DNA of 64,000 nt from Kineosporia sp. A_224. GTDB lineage: Bacteria > Actinomycetota > Actinomycetes > Actinomycetales > Kineosporiaceae. Under the pieces are notes generated by a model that saw only the letters and a program-made list of their open reading frames with translations, was not told the DNA's origin and did not search any database. The stretch is taken from contig NZ_MWLN01000194.1 of NCBI RefSeq assembly GCF_002198655.1, positions 20,815 to 84,814 of the forward strand, in the 5' to 3' direction. A program made the position numbers and the translations under genes. Every line of letters begins with the position of its first letter. The first letter of the stretch is position 1. Below are positions 1 to 8,247 of the stretch, piece by piece.

Positions 1-38
1 TCTACGCGGGCGTCCCGTCGGCGGGCCGGGCGGGCCGG

Positions 39-938
39 TCAGCTGACCTGCGCCGCGGTCCGCACCAGGCCGCTGCTCTGCACGCGCCCGGCGGCGAGGT
101 TCGTGAGCTCCGCGGCGAGCGAGACCGCGGAGGCGGTGCCGGCCGGGTCGTGGACCTCGACGCTGACGATGACGTCACCGACCCGGACCGCGGCCCGGAC
201 GACCCCGCTGCTCGCGTCCCCGAACGTCGCCAGCCACCGCTCGTCCCCGACCAGCCGGCGGGCCGAGACCGGTGCGGGCGGCTCCATCCAGCGGCAGACG
301 CCCGTGTTGTCGACGACCTCCGCGAAGTGCCCGGACGCCGTCCCCGGCACCCATCCCGTCACGGTGAGCGTCACGGTGAGCTGGTCGGACCGGTTGCTGT
401 CCTCCTCGGCCCACGACCACGAGTTCGCGGCGACGGGGGCCCGGGCCGGGGTGTACGTCCCGCAGCCCTGGCCGGAGACGACGGAGACGAAGCGGTAGTC
501 CCCCACCTCGAGGAGCTGCAGCAGCGGCCGGGGGAAGTCCCGGGCGGTGTAGTTCACGGTCCTCGGGACGCGGTAGGCGACGTCCAGCCCGCTGTCGCTC
601 CCGAGCACCCGGGTCAGCGGGACGACGGTCGCGGGCGGCCCCTGCTCCGGCGGCGGGACGGCGGCGTCCGCGGCGGGTACGGAGGTCGAGGGGTCCGGGG
701 TCCGCGTCCCGGAGCGGGACCGGTTCGGTGCGGAGGCGGGAGCGGACGTCGCAGCCGTCGCCGCGGCCACCGCGACCCGGCGGCGCACGGCCGCCCGGCG
801 GATCCCGGCCCGGGTCCCGGTCGCGAGCCGGGCGACGTCGACGAGCCCGTCGTCGAGGCCGCCCGCGAGGGCCCGTTCGAGCCGGGCGGCGACCTCGGCC
901 TCGACCTCCGGCGGCAGCGAGGGGTTCCGGCGGCTCAT
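39..938 (-). CDS. Hypothetical protein coupled to a SigE-type sigma factor
   Basis: Encodes about 299 aa of unknown function. Its ATG overlaps the stop of the upstream sigma-factor gene by 4 nt (ATGA at 935-938), so the two are probably translated together. The first 50 residues are acidic and helical (PEVEAEVAARLERAL). A basic stretch (RRAAVRRRVAVAAATAAT) follows that could hold one weak membrane segment, then a Pro/Ser-rich linker and a folded C-terminal half with two or three Cys. Genes in this position often encode regulators or sensors of the sigma factor, but no zinc-finger anti-sigma motif is visible, so that role is only inferred. Confidence 0.75.
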   Translation of the reverse strand: MSRRNPSLPPEVEAEVAARLERALAGGLDDGLVDVARLATGTRAGIRRAAVRRRVAVAAATAATSAPASAPNRSRSGTRTPDPSTSVPAADAAVPPPEQGPPATVVPLTRVLGSDSGLDVAYRVPRTVNYTARDFPRPLLQLLEVGDYRFVSVVSGQGCGTYTPARAPVAANSWSWAEEDSNRSDQLTVTLTVTGWVPGTASGHFAEVVDNTGVCRWMEPPAPVSARRLVGDERWLATFGDASSGVVRAAVRVGDVIVSVEVHDPAGTASAVSLAAELTNLAAGRVQSSGLVRTAAQVS

Positions 939-1549
939 CGCAGCATCTCCTGGTGCTCGGTCATCATGGCGCGCAGCGAGGCGAGCCCGCGGTGGACGTT
1001 GCTCCGGACGGTCTGGACGCTCGTCCCCATGACGGCGGCCACCTCGGCGTCGGGCAGGCCCTCGTAGTGCCTCAGGACGAGGACGGCGCGCTGCTTGGCG
1101 GGCAGCCGCCGCAGCAGGGAGAGCATGAGCTCGCGCTCGTCGACCCGGTGCGACTCGTCGGGCGCGGCGCCGCGGTGGTCCACGACGAGCGACAGCGCGT
1201 CGTCCGGCACGGAGCGCTCGCGCCGGGCTGCGCGCCGCCAGAACGAGGTGCACGCGTTGACGAGCATCCGGCGCACGTAGGCGTCCGGGACCTCCTGCCG
1301 CACGATCGTGTCCCAGTGCCGGTGCACCTTGACGAGCACGTCCTGGACGACGTCCTCGGCGTGCTGCGGGTCCCGCAGCAGCCCCCGCGCCGAGCGCACG
1401 AGCGTCGCGGCCCGCGCCGCGACGAACGCGTCGAAGTCGTCCGACGCGGACCACTGCGGTGGTCCTGCCGGGGTGTCCCGTCCGGCACGGGACGTCGCGG
1501 GGCGCCCCACGAAGGGACGCCGCACCACCACCCCCGAGGCATCGCTCAT
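935..1549 (-). CDS. SigE-family (ECF-like) RNA polymerase sigma factor
   Basis: About 204 aa. Region 2 lies near residues 40-110, with the core-binding and -10 recognition stretch RDPQHAEDVVQDVLVKVHRH. Region 4 lies at the C-terminus, with the helix-turn-helix GTSVQTVRSNVHRGL. This layout matches the SigE subgroup of ECF factors common in Actinomycetota. The ATG at 1549 (MSDASG) was preferred to an in-frame start at 1597 because the extra 16 residues are not conserved-looking. It is the first gene of a two-gene unit with the gene at 39-938. Target promoters and inducing signal cannot be read from the sequence. Confidence 0.88.
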   Translation of the reverse strand: MSDASGVVVRRPFVGRPATSRAGRDTPAGPPQWSASDDFDAFVAARAATLVRSARGLLRDPQHAEDVVQDVLVKVHRHWDTIVRQEVPDAYVRRMLVNACTSFWRRAARRERSVPDDALSLVVDHRGAAPDESHRVDERELMLSLLRRLPAKQRAVLVLRHYEGLPDAEVAAVMGTSVQTVRSNVHRGLASLRAMMTEHQEMLR

Positions 1550-1651
1550 GCCTGCATGACGCGCGGCCCCGGTCACAGGATTGCACCGGCCGCGCAACTT
1601 TCGTGATCGGCTCCCCGCCGGTGCGCGCCGGCACGCCTACGCTCACGGGCC

Positions 1652-3997
1652 GTGACGACCAGCGGCTCGCGCGGCCCCGGGGTCCGGCACGCCCTGCGGG
1701 TGCTCGCCGGCTACGCCGGCCGGGACCCGTCCGCGGCCGCGCTGCGGCACGCCGTCGGCGGCCGGGTCGTCCTCGTCACCGGGGCCTCGGAGGGGATCGG
1801 CGCCGCGACCGCCCGCCGGCTCGGGGCCGCCGGCGCGACGGTGCTCCTCGTCGCCCGCACCCGCGGCCGCCTGGAGGCGGTCCGGCGCGAGATCGTCGCC
1901 GCGGGCGGCGCCGCGCACGTCCACCCGGTCGACCTCGCGCGGCCGGAGGACGTCGGCGCCCTCGCGGCCGCCGTCCTCGCCGAGCACGGCCGCGTCGACG
2001 TCGTCGTGAGCAACGCGGGGCACTCGATCCGCCGCTCCGTGGCGGACAGCGCCGGCCGGTTCCACGACGTGGAGCGGCTGATCGGCGTCAACCATCTCGG
2101 ACCGGTCCGGCTGCTGCTGGACCTGCTGCCGTCGATGCGCGAGCGCGGCCGCGGGCACGTCGTCAACGTGTCGACCGTCGGGCTCGGCCTGCCGACCCCG
2201 AGCTGGACGGCGTACCTGTCCTCCAAGGGCGCCTTCGAGATCTGGCTGCGGACGGCGGCCCCCGAGCTGCGGGCGGACGGCGTCACGGTGAGCACGGTGC
2301 ACCTCGGGCTCGTCCGCACCCGGATGAGCGCGCCGACCGCGCAGTACCGCAACCTGCCCGCGATGACCGCGGACGAGGCGGCGGGCGTCGTCTGCCGGGC
2401 CGTCCTGCGCCGGGGCCGCTGGTACCCGTGGTGGGGCCGGCTCGCCGTCCTCGCCGCCGGGCTGGCCCCGGACGCCGCGCAGACCGTCGCGACCCTGGGC
2501 GTGCGGCTGGCCCGGGCGACCGAGCCGCTGCGGGTGGTCGCCGCGACCGGCGCGCTCGGGCCGCGCCGGCTCGGCCGGCTGCTGCGGGCCGTCGTCCGGT
2601 ACGGCCCGGCACCGGCCGCTGCGCTCGCGGCGGCCGACCCCGCCGCGGTCGTCGTCGTCGACGTGCAGGGCCCGGTCACCGCCGGCGCCCTCATGGCGGG
2701 CGCGCAGACGCTCGCCCGCCGGCTGCGCGCCGACGGGGTGCGCGCCGGCGACCGGGTCGCGCTCGACCGGCTCGACGGCCGGCACCTCGTCGTCGGCCTC
2801 GTCGGGGCGACCCTCGCCGGTGCGGACGCCGTGATGCTCGCCCCGGACCTGCCGCCCGACCGCTGCGAGCGGGTGCTGCGCACCGCCGGGGTCACCGTGG
2901 TGCTGCGGCCCGGTCCGGACGGCGCCCCGGTGCCGGAGCCGGGCCCTGCGCCGGAGGCCGGGGCGGGCCGGCGCTCCCCCGGCGGCCGGCCGGCGCGGCG
3001 CCGGGTGCCTCGCGTCGTCCCGCTCACGTCGGGGACGACGGGCACGCCGCGGGCCGTCCCGCGGGATGTGCCGCTGCGGGTGCTCGTCGGGCCGCTGACG
3101 ACCCACCTCGCCCGGATCCCGATGCGCACCGGCGAGGCCGTCGTCGTCGCCGCCCCCGTGCACCACGGGTACGGGCTCGTCTACCTCGTCGCCGGCCTGG
3201 CCCTCGGCTGCCCGGTCGTCCTCGCCGCCGGGCTGGCGCCGCAGCGCCTCCTCGAGGTCGTCGCCGAGCACGAGGCGCGGGCGGTGTTCCTCCTGCCGAT
3301 CCACCTGCGGCGGATGGCGGCCGCGGCCCGCCAGCCGGACGGAACCGTTGCGCCGCAGCACCTCCCCCGGCTGCGGGCGGTCGTCAGCGGGGCGGCCCCG
3401 CTCACGGCGTCGACCCTCGCGGACGGCCGGGCGCTGTTCGGCGAGCGCGTCTTCAACCTCTTCGGGACGACCGAGGCGGCGTGGGCCACGCTCGCGACCC
3501 CGGCGGACCTGCGGGCCGCCCCCGGCACCGTCGGCCGGCCGCCCCGCGGGGTCACCCTGCGCGTGGTCGACGCCGCCGGCGCCCCGGTGCCGCGCGGCAC
3601 GACCGGCCGCGTCCTCGTCGGCGGCTGGAGCCCGGACGGCGGGCTCGTCCCGACCGGCGACCTCGGGCACGTCGACGTCGCCGGGCGGCTGTTCCTCGAC
3701 GGCCGCGACGACGAGATGGTCGTCTCGGGCGGCGAGAACGTCTACCCGGCGCCGGTCCTCGCCGCGATCGAGGCGCACCCGGACGTCGCCGACGCCGTCG
3801 TCCGGCCGGTGCCGGACGACGAGTTCGGCACCCGGCTCGCGGCGACCGCGTGCCGCCGGCCGGGGACCACGCTCGGCCCGCAGGAGCTGCGGGAGTGGTT
3901 GCGGCCCAGGCTGTCCCGGGCCGAGATGCCGCGGGACCTCGAGGTCGTCGACGACGTGCCGCGGACGGCGACGGGCAAGCCGCGCCGGGAGCGCTGA
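1652..3997 (+). CDS. Fused short-chain dehydrogenase / adenylate-forming ligase
   Basis: A 781-aa two-domain protein. Residues ~25-260 form a Rossmann SDR with TGASEGIG, the NAG motif (SNAGHS) and a Ser-Tyr-Lys triad (STVG ... YLSSK). Residues ~320-781 form an ANL-superfamily domain with LTSGTTGTPR, LFGTTEAA, TGDLG, GRDDEMVVSGGENVYP and the C-terminal lysine motif TATGKP. The usual Lys after the P-loop is Arg here (GTPRAV). No carrier-protein domain is visible. It probably activates a fatty or related acid and has an oxidoreductase activity in the same chain; substrates are unknown. The GTG start sits 8 nt after a TACGCT -10 box (1638-1643), which suggests a leaderless mRNA. Confidence 0.85.
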   Translation: MTTSGSRGPGVRHALRVLAGYAGRDPSAAALRHAVGGRVVLVTGASEGIGAATARRLGAAGATVLLVARTRGRLEAVRREIVAAGGAAHVHPVDLARPEDVGALAAAVLAEHGRVDVVVSNAGHSIRRSVADSAGRFHDVERLIGVNHLGPVRLLLDLLPSMRERGRGHVVNVSTVGLGLPTPSWTAYLSSKGAFEIWLRTAAPELRADGVTVSTVHLGLVRTRMSAPTAQYRNLPAMTADEAAGVVCRAVLRRGRWYPWWGRLAVLAAGLAPDAAQTVATLGVRLARATEPLRVVAATGALGPRRLGRLLRAVVRYGPAPAAALAAADPAAVVVVDVQGPVTAGALMAGAQTLARRLRADGVRAGDRVALDRLDGRHLVVGLVGATLAGADAVMLAPDLPPDRCERVLRTAGVTVVLRPGPDGAPVPEPGPAPEAGAGRRSPGGRPARRRVPRVVPLTSGTTGTPRAVPRDVPLRVLVGPLTTHLARIPMRTGEAVVVAAPVHHGYGLVYLVAGLALGCPVVLAAGLAPQRLLEVVAEHEARAVFLLPIHLRRMAAAARQPDGTVAPQHLPRLRAVVSGAAPLTASTLADGRALFGERVFNLFGTTEAAWATLATPADLRAAPGTVGRPPRGVTLRVVDAAGAPVPRGTTGRVLVGGWSPDGGLVPTGDLGHVDVAGRLFLDGRDDEMVVSGGENVYPAPVLAAIEAHPDVADAVVRPVPDDEFGTRLAATACRRPGTTLGPQELREWLRPRLSRAEMPRDLEVVDDVPRTATGKPRRER

Positions 3998-4012
3998 CCC
4001 GGTGCCCGCGCG

Positions 4013-5182
4013 CTACGCCTGCGCCGCGAGGAACGCCGCGACCTCGGCGAGGGCCGGCTCCGGGTCGCGGCGGCCCAGGCCGATCCGGAACCGGTCGGCC
4101 GGCACCGTCGCCAGGTCGCTCGCGTAGAGCGAGGCGGGCAGCAGGAGCACGCCCCGCTCGTGGAGCAGCCGCGCGCAGAACTCCTCGACGCCGTCCGGCC
4201 CGCGGTAGCGCGGGAAGGCGACGCAGCCGCCGTCCGGTGCCTGCCAGTCGAACCACTGCGCGTGGTCGGCGAAGAACGCGTCGAAGGTCTTCGTGTTCGC
4301 GTCGAGGACAGCGCGCAGCCGGGCCCGCAGGGCGCCGGCGTTGCGGACGGCGAGGGTCGCGAGCAGCTCGCTGGGGCCGGCGTTGCAGATGCTCGTCCAG
4401 TGCTTGCGCGCCTCGATCCGGCCGAGCAGCGCGCGGTCACGGCTCACGAGCCAGCCGACCCGCAGCCCCGGCAGGCCGAGGGACTTCGACGTGACGTCGA
4501 GGGTCATCCCGGTCGCGCAGACCTCGACCGCGGGCGGCAGGGTGCGGGCCGGGTCGGCCTCGACGCCGCGGTAGACCTCGTCGGAGAACAGGACGATCCC
4601 GCGCTCCTCGCACAGCGCCGCGAGCGCGAGCCAGGCGTCGAGGTCGGGGACGAACCCGGTCGGGTTGTTCGGCACGTTGACCGCGACGACCTTCGTCGCC
4701 GGCCGCAGGGCGTCCCGGACCCGGTCGACGTCGAGGGTCCAGCGCAGCGACTCCCCCGAGCCGGTCCACAGCGGCAGCCCGGTCACCTCGGCGCCGGTCG
4801 CGATCGGCACCGACTCCATCGCCTGGTAGTTCGGCACCGTGACGACGGCGTGGTCGCCCGGCGAGAGCAGCTCGGAGAGCGCGAGGAGCAGCGCCTCCTC
4901 GGCCCCCGCGAAGGCGAGCACGTCGTCCGGCGCGACGGCCGCCCCGCCGCCCCGCGACGTCCCGGCGAACGTGCCGGCGACCGCCTCGCGCAGGGCGTCC
5001 GTACCGGTCGTCGGCACGTACCCGAGCTCGAGGCCGAGCAGCTCGGCCGGGTCGGTGCCCGCGATCTCCAGGAGCTCGCCGACCGTGACGGTCTGCCCGT
5101 CGGAGGCCGTGAGGTGGTGGCGCGCGGCGAACTCCCACTGCGCGAAGAAGGCCTCGAGGCGGAAGGAGGGCAGCGTCAGCAT
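4013..5182 (-). CDS. PLP-dependent aminotransferase, class I/II
   Basis: 389 aa of the fold-type I aminotransferase family. The pyridoxal phosphate lysine lies in SKSLGLPGLRVGWL, the cofactor-contacting region is NVPNNPTG, and SDEVYRG carries the Asp/Tyr that hold the ring. The start MLTLPSF at 5182 follows a TACGGT -10 box (5190-5195) by 7 nt, which supports it over an upstream in-frame start at 5257. The gene stands alone on its strand, convergent with the fused SDR/ligase gene. Substrate is not predictable; relatives include capreomycidine synthase-like and general amino-acid aminotransferases. Confidence 0.87.
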   Translation of the reverse strand: MLTLPSFRLEAFFAQWEFAARHHLTASDGQTVTVGELLEIAGTDPAELLGLELGYVPTTGTDALREAVAGTFAGTSRGGGAAVAPDDVLAFAGAEEALLLALSELLSPGDHAVVTVPNYQAMESVPIATGAEVTGLPLWTGSGESLRWTLDVDRVRDALRPATKVVAVNVPNNPTGFVPDLDAWLALAALCEERGIVLFSDEVYRGVEADPARTLPPAVEVCATGMTLDVTSKSLGLPGLRVGWLVSRDRALLGRIEARKHWTSICNAGPSELLATLAVRNAGALRARLRAVLDANTKTFDAFFADHAQWFDWQAPDGGCVAFPRYRGPDGVEEFCARLLHERGVLLLPASLYASDLATVPADRFRIGLGRRDPEPALAEVAAFLAAQA

Positions 5183-5250
5183 GGAGGTCACCGTAGCCAG
5201 TGCTGCACGCTTCGGGCCCCGCCGAAGCGTTCCGGGCCCAGGATGACGGG

Positions 5251-5862
5251 ATGCCACCCACGACGCCGACCGCGGACCCGACCGTCCGGAGCGACGTTCT
5301 CGAGGACCCGGCCTTCACGGTGCCGCCGCTGCCCGACCCGACGGCGACCAGCGGGGTCGCCGGCCTGCGGGCCGCCGTCGTCCGGTTCTGCGACGGGCCG
5401 CTGCACGCCGCGCGGCGGCGCAGCGTCGAGGTCCTCCTCGAGGGCCTCGACGTCCGGGCCGTCGCCGGGCAGCACCCGACGGCGGCCGTGCTCCACGCGC
5501 TCGGCCTGCCGGTCGCGCTGCTGGCGGACGTCGATCTCGTCGCCGCCGCCTACCAGCCGCACCTGCCGGTGAGCGCGGCCGCGGACGCCGCGGCCGACCG
5601 GCTCGTCGCCGCGTGCGGCGGCCGGTCGGAGCAGGCCGCCGCCCGGGTCTGCGTGCTCGTTCAGGCGCATGCCGCGACGTCCGCGCTCGTCGAACGGCTG
5701 CGCACGGGCTCCCACGAGCCCCCGGTCCCGGTCACGCGGCGGGTCGGCCCGGACGGCACCGAGGTGCTCGTCGACCTGACGGACGCGCCGTACGGCCGGG
5801 GCCCGCACGCCTGCCCGGGCCGCGACCTCGCGCCGCGGCTCGCGACGGCGGCACTGCGATGA
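5251..5862 (+). CDS. Short cytochrome P450-like protein
   Basis: 203 aa. The C-terminus carries a near-perfect P450 haem-ligand loop, YGRGPHACPG followed by RDLA, with the expected Cys. Upstream, VLVQAHAATSALVERL resembles a P450 I-helix, followed almost at once by EPPVPVTRRV. The K-helix ExxR segment and much of the usual ~400-aa fold are absent. Its stop overlaps the next start (ATGA, 5859-5862), so it is co-translated with a PEP mutase/isocitrate lyase-family enzyme. It may be a decayed P450 or a shortened haem protein; haem binding is an inference from the loop only. Confidence 0.75.
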   Translation: MPPTTPTADPTVRSDVLEDPAFTVPPLPDPTATSGVAGLRAAVVRFCDGPLHAARRRSVEVLLEGLDVRAVAGQHPTAAVLHALGLPVALLADVDLVAAAYQPHLPVSAAADAAADRLVAACGGRSEQAAARVCVLVQAHAATSALVERLRTGSHEPPVPVTRRVGPDGTEVLVDLTDAPYGRGPHACPGRDLAPRLATAALR

Positions 5863-6659
5863 GAGCCGGCCCGCCGCTGCGGACGCCGTTCGGCGTCCTC
5901 CACGACGGCCCCCGGCCGCTCGTGCTGCCCAACGCGTGGGACGTCGCATCGGCGCGGGCCTTCGTCTCGGCCGGGTTCCCGGCGGTCGCGACGACGAGCC
6001 TGGGCGTCTGCGCGGCCCGCGGTCTCGTCGACGGCGCGCGCGCCGGCCGCGACGGCGTCCTCGCCCTCGCGGCGGCGCTGAGCGACCTGCCCTGCCCGGT
6101 GTCGGTCGACCTCGAGGACGGCTACGCCGCCGACCCTGCCGAGGTCGCGTCGCTCGTCGGCTCGCTCGGCGTCGCCGGGATCAACCTCGAGGACAGCACG
6201 GACGGCGCCCTCGTGCCGGCCGCGGCGCTCGCCGCGAAGGTGGCCGCAGTGAAGGCGCGCTGCCCGGACGTCTTCGTCAACGCCCGCGTCGACACCCACT
6301 GGCTCGGTGGCCCGGGGCCTCTGGACGACACGCTCGACCGCGCGCTCGCCTACGTCGACGCTGGCGCGGACGGCGTCTTCGTGCCGGGACCGCTCACCGA
6401 CGCGCAGATCGCCGCCCTCGCCGCAGCGGTCATCGTCCCGCTCAACGTGCTGCCCTACCCGAACCGGTCGGTCGACGACCTCGCGGCGCTGGGGGTGCGC
6501 CGGGTGAGCACCGGGTCGCTGCCCTACCGGGCCGCGCTCCGGGCCGCCGTCGACGCGGCGCGCGCCGTCCGGGACGGGTCGGCGCTGCCGCCCGCCGTGC
6601 CGTACGCCGACGTGCAGGCCCTCGCCGTCCCGCCGGGCACGTGGTCGCTCGAGGGCTGA
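5859..6659 (+). CDS. Isocitrate lyase / PEP phosphonomutase family protein
   Basis: 266 aa with the alpha/beta-barrel core of the ICL/PEPM superfamily: the start of the barrel (LPNAWDVASAR), the Mg-binding strand SVDLEDGYAADPAEV, and INLEDS. Members cleave or form C-C or C-P bonds of 2-hydroxy dicarboxylates (2-methylisocitrate lyase, oxaloacetate hydrolase, PEP mutase). The active-site KKCGH signature of true isocitrate lyases is not seen, so a generic lyase is the safest call. The gene is coupled by a 4-nt overlap to the short P450-like gene. Confidence 0.85.
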   Translation: MRAGPPLRTPFGVLHDGPRPLVLPNAWDVASARAFVSAGFPAVATTSLGVCAARGLVDGARAGRDGVLALAAALSDLPCPVSVDLEDGYAADPAEVASLVGSLGVAGINLEDSTDGALVPAAALAAKVAAVKARCPDVFVNARVDTHWLGGPGPLDDTLDRALAYVDAGADGVFVPGPLTDAQIAALAAAVIVPLNVLPYPNRSVDDLAALGVRRVSTGSLPYRAALRAAVDAARAVRDGSALPPAVPYADVQALAVPPGTWSLEG

Positions 6660-6662
6660 CGG

Positions 6663-7361
6663 TCACTCCAGAGCAGAGAGCACCGCGGCGCCCGCGGCGG
6701 TGAGGCGCAGCGCCCGGCTCCCGGGCCGCGGCTCGACCCAGTCGTTCTCGCGGAAGACGATGAGCAGGTGGGCGCCGAGCCGGCCGGCGAGGTGCGGACG
6801 GCGGCCCGTCCAGTCCAGGCAGCCGCGGGCCACCGGACGGCGTCCGCCGGTCGGGACGGCCGCGACGGCGAACCGCTCGACGACGGGGTGCGCGGGCAGC
6901 GGCTCGGCGAGCGGGACGTCGCGCCCCGTCTCGGGGGCGGCCAGGCAGCCGGCGTGCACGAGCAGGTCGGTGACGCGCAGCCCGAGGTCACCGGCGAGGT
7001 GGTCGTAGCAGGTGCGCCCGGCCCGCAGGTCGGCCGAGACCCGTTGCTGGCGCAGCGATCGCACCGGCAGGCTCGGCGCGATCGCCTGGAGCGCCTCGAC
7101 GGCGCGCGCGACGTCCGGCCCTGCGAGCGCGAAGTACCGATGCCGTCCGGACGCCGTCGCGGTGACGAGCCCGTGGTCGGTGAGGACCTTGAGGTGCCCG
7201 CTCGCCGTCGACGCGGCGACCCCTGCGGCCCGGGCGAGCTCGGACGCCGTCCAGGCCCGGCCGTCGACGAGCGCGTCGAGCATCCGTGCCCGGGCCGGCT
7301 CGGCCATCGCCCGCGCCGGGACCGAGAGGTCCGCGGGGCCGGGAGTCACGTCGTCCGCCAT
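6663..7361 (-). CDS. ArsR-family winged-helix transcriptional regulator
   Basis: 232 aa. The N-terminal ~95 residues form an ArsR-type winged helix: ARAMAEPARARMLDALVDGR, then recognition helix VAASTASGHLKVLTDHGLV and wing SGRHRYFAL. The C-terminal half is longer than in classic metal sensors and contains scattered Cys (CYDHLAGDLG, HAGCLAAPE, RGCLDWT). The ATG at 7361 lies 6 nt from a TACCGT -10 box (7368-7373), indicating a leaderless transcript. It is convergent with the lyase-family gene, whose 3' end lies only 3 nt away. Effector unknown. Confidence 0.87.
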   Translation of the reverse strand: MADDVTPGPADLSVPARAMAEPARARMLDALVDGRAWTASELARAAGVAASTASGHLKVLTDHGLVTATASGRHRYFALAGPDVARAVEALQAIAPSLPVRSLRQQRVSADLRAGRTCYDHLAGDLGLRVTDLLVHAGCLAAPETGRDVPLAEPLPAHPVVERFAVAAVPTGGRRPVARGCLDWTGRRPHLAGRLGAHLLIVFRENDWVEPRPGSRALRLTAAGAAVLSALE

Positions 7362-7407
7362 CGGGCCACGGTAGCCCGGGCACACTTCGGTCCGGACCGA
7401 ACTGTCC

Positions 7408-8145
7408 TCAGACCGTGAAGCGGGTGAAGCTCTCGACCCCGGCGGCCTCGACCCGACCGTCCGCCCGGAGCACCGCACCGGACCGCTCGGGCAGCCCGAG
7501 CACGACCGGGTCGGGCGGCAGCACGCCGCGTGCCACGTCGAGCCACCCGCTGCCGCCGGAGAAGTGCACGAGGACGAGGTCGACCGGCACGAGCCCGAGG
7601 CCGTCGACGACGCGGGGCCGGCCACCCTCGGGCAGCACCGTCCACCGGCAGAGCACCATCGCGCCCGCGCTCGCCCCGCTCACGGCGACGCCGCGGCCCA
7701 GGGCGGCCGCGAGCGCGTCCCGGTGCGGCGCGAGGGCGCCGAGGAGCCGGGACGGCGACCCGCCGGGGAGCACGAGGAGGTCGCCGCCGCGCGGCGGGCG
7801 GACCGGCGGGCCGCCCGGGGTGCCGTCCGTGCCGTCGTCCGGCCCGGTGAGACGCGCGAGCAGGTCGCCGAAGCCGGGGCCCTCGTCGAGGACGACGTCG
7901 ACCTCGCGGGCGCCGAGCCGGCGGTACCAGCCGTCGGCGTTCGCCCCGGCGACCGCCCGCTCCCGGCCCGGACGGCCCGCGAACGGCACGACGACGACCC
8001 GTCGGGCCAGCCCCTCCGGCCCGAGCCCCGGCCCGTGCGCCCAGAGCATCGCGGCGTCCATCGCCTCGCACCCGGGCCGCAGCTCGGCCCCGCCCTGCAG
8101 ACAGACGTCGCCCGGCGTCCGGTCGGCGGGTCCTGGCGCGGTCAC
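7408..8145 (-). CDS. Type 1 glutamine amidotransferase-like / peptidase S51-like protein
   Basis: About 245 aa. The nucleophile elbow GASAGAM and the preceding LVLPGGSPSRLL match the class I glutamine amidotransferase-like fold shared with dipeptidase E and cyanophycinase (family S51), where the elbow Ser is catalytic. No cyanophycin genes are near, so the substrate is unknown. GTG at 8145 is chosen because a GAGG lies 10 nt upstream and a terminator hairpin of the pit transcript ends just before; an upstream in-frame GTG at 8163 is possible. Confidence 0.8.
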   Translation of the reverse strand: MTAPGPADRTPGDVCLQGGAELRPGCEAMDAAMLWAHGPGLGPEGLARRVVVVPFAGRPGRERAVAGANADGWYRRLGAREVDVVLDEGPGFGDLLARLTGPDDGTDGTPGGPPVRPPRGGDLLVLPGGSPSRLLGALAPHRDALAAALGRGVAVSGASAGAMVLCRWTVLPEGGRPRVVDGLGLVPVDLVLVHFSGGSGWLDVARGVLPPDPVVLGLPERSGAVLRADGRVEAAGVESFTRFTV

Positions 8146-8171
8146 CGGTGAATCCTCGCCCACGAACAGGT

Positions 8172-8198
8172 CCCAGGCACCCCGACGGGGTGCCCGGG
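8172..8198 (-). terminator. Hairpin terminator after pit
   Basis: Two 12-nt arms (8172-8183 and 8187-8198) pair with one mismatch around a 3-nt loop, core GGCACCCC/GGGGTGCC. It lies 50 nt beyond the stop of the phosphate transporter gene and just before the S51-like gene, so it probably ends the pit transcript. Confidence 0.6.
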
Positions 8199-8247
8199 AC
8201 CGGGACGTCGCGACGGTCGCGCGGACCGCCGTCGGTGGGAACAGCCG

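Noticed and set aside
1643-3778. Long open frame antisense to the SDR/ligase gene
   Set aside because: High G+C makes long antisense frames; the translation is Arg/Gly/Ala/Pro-rich without motifs, while the other strand has clear domains. The same holds for many long frames opposite real genes elsewhere.
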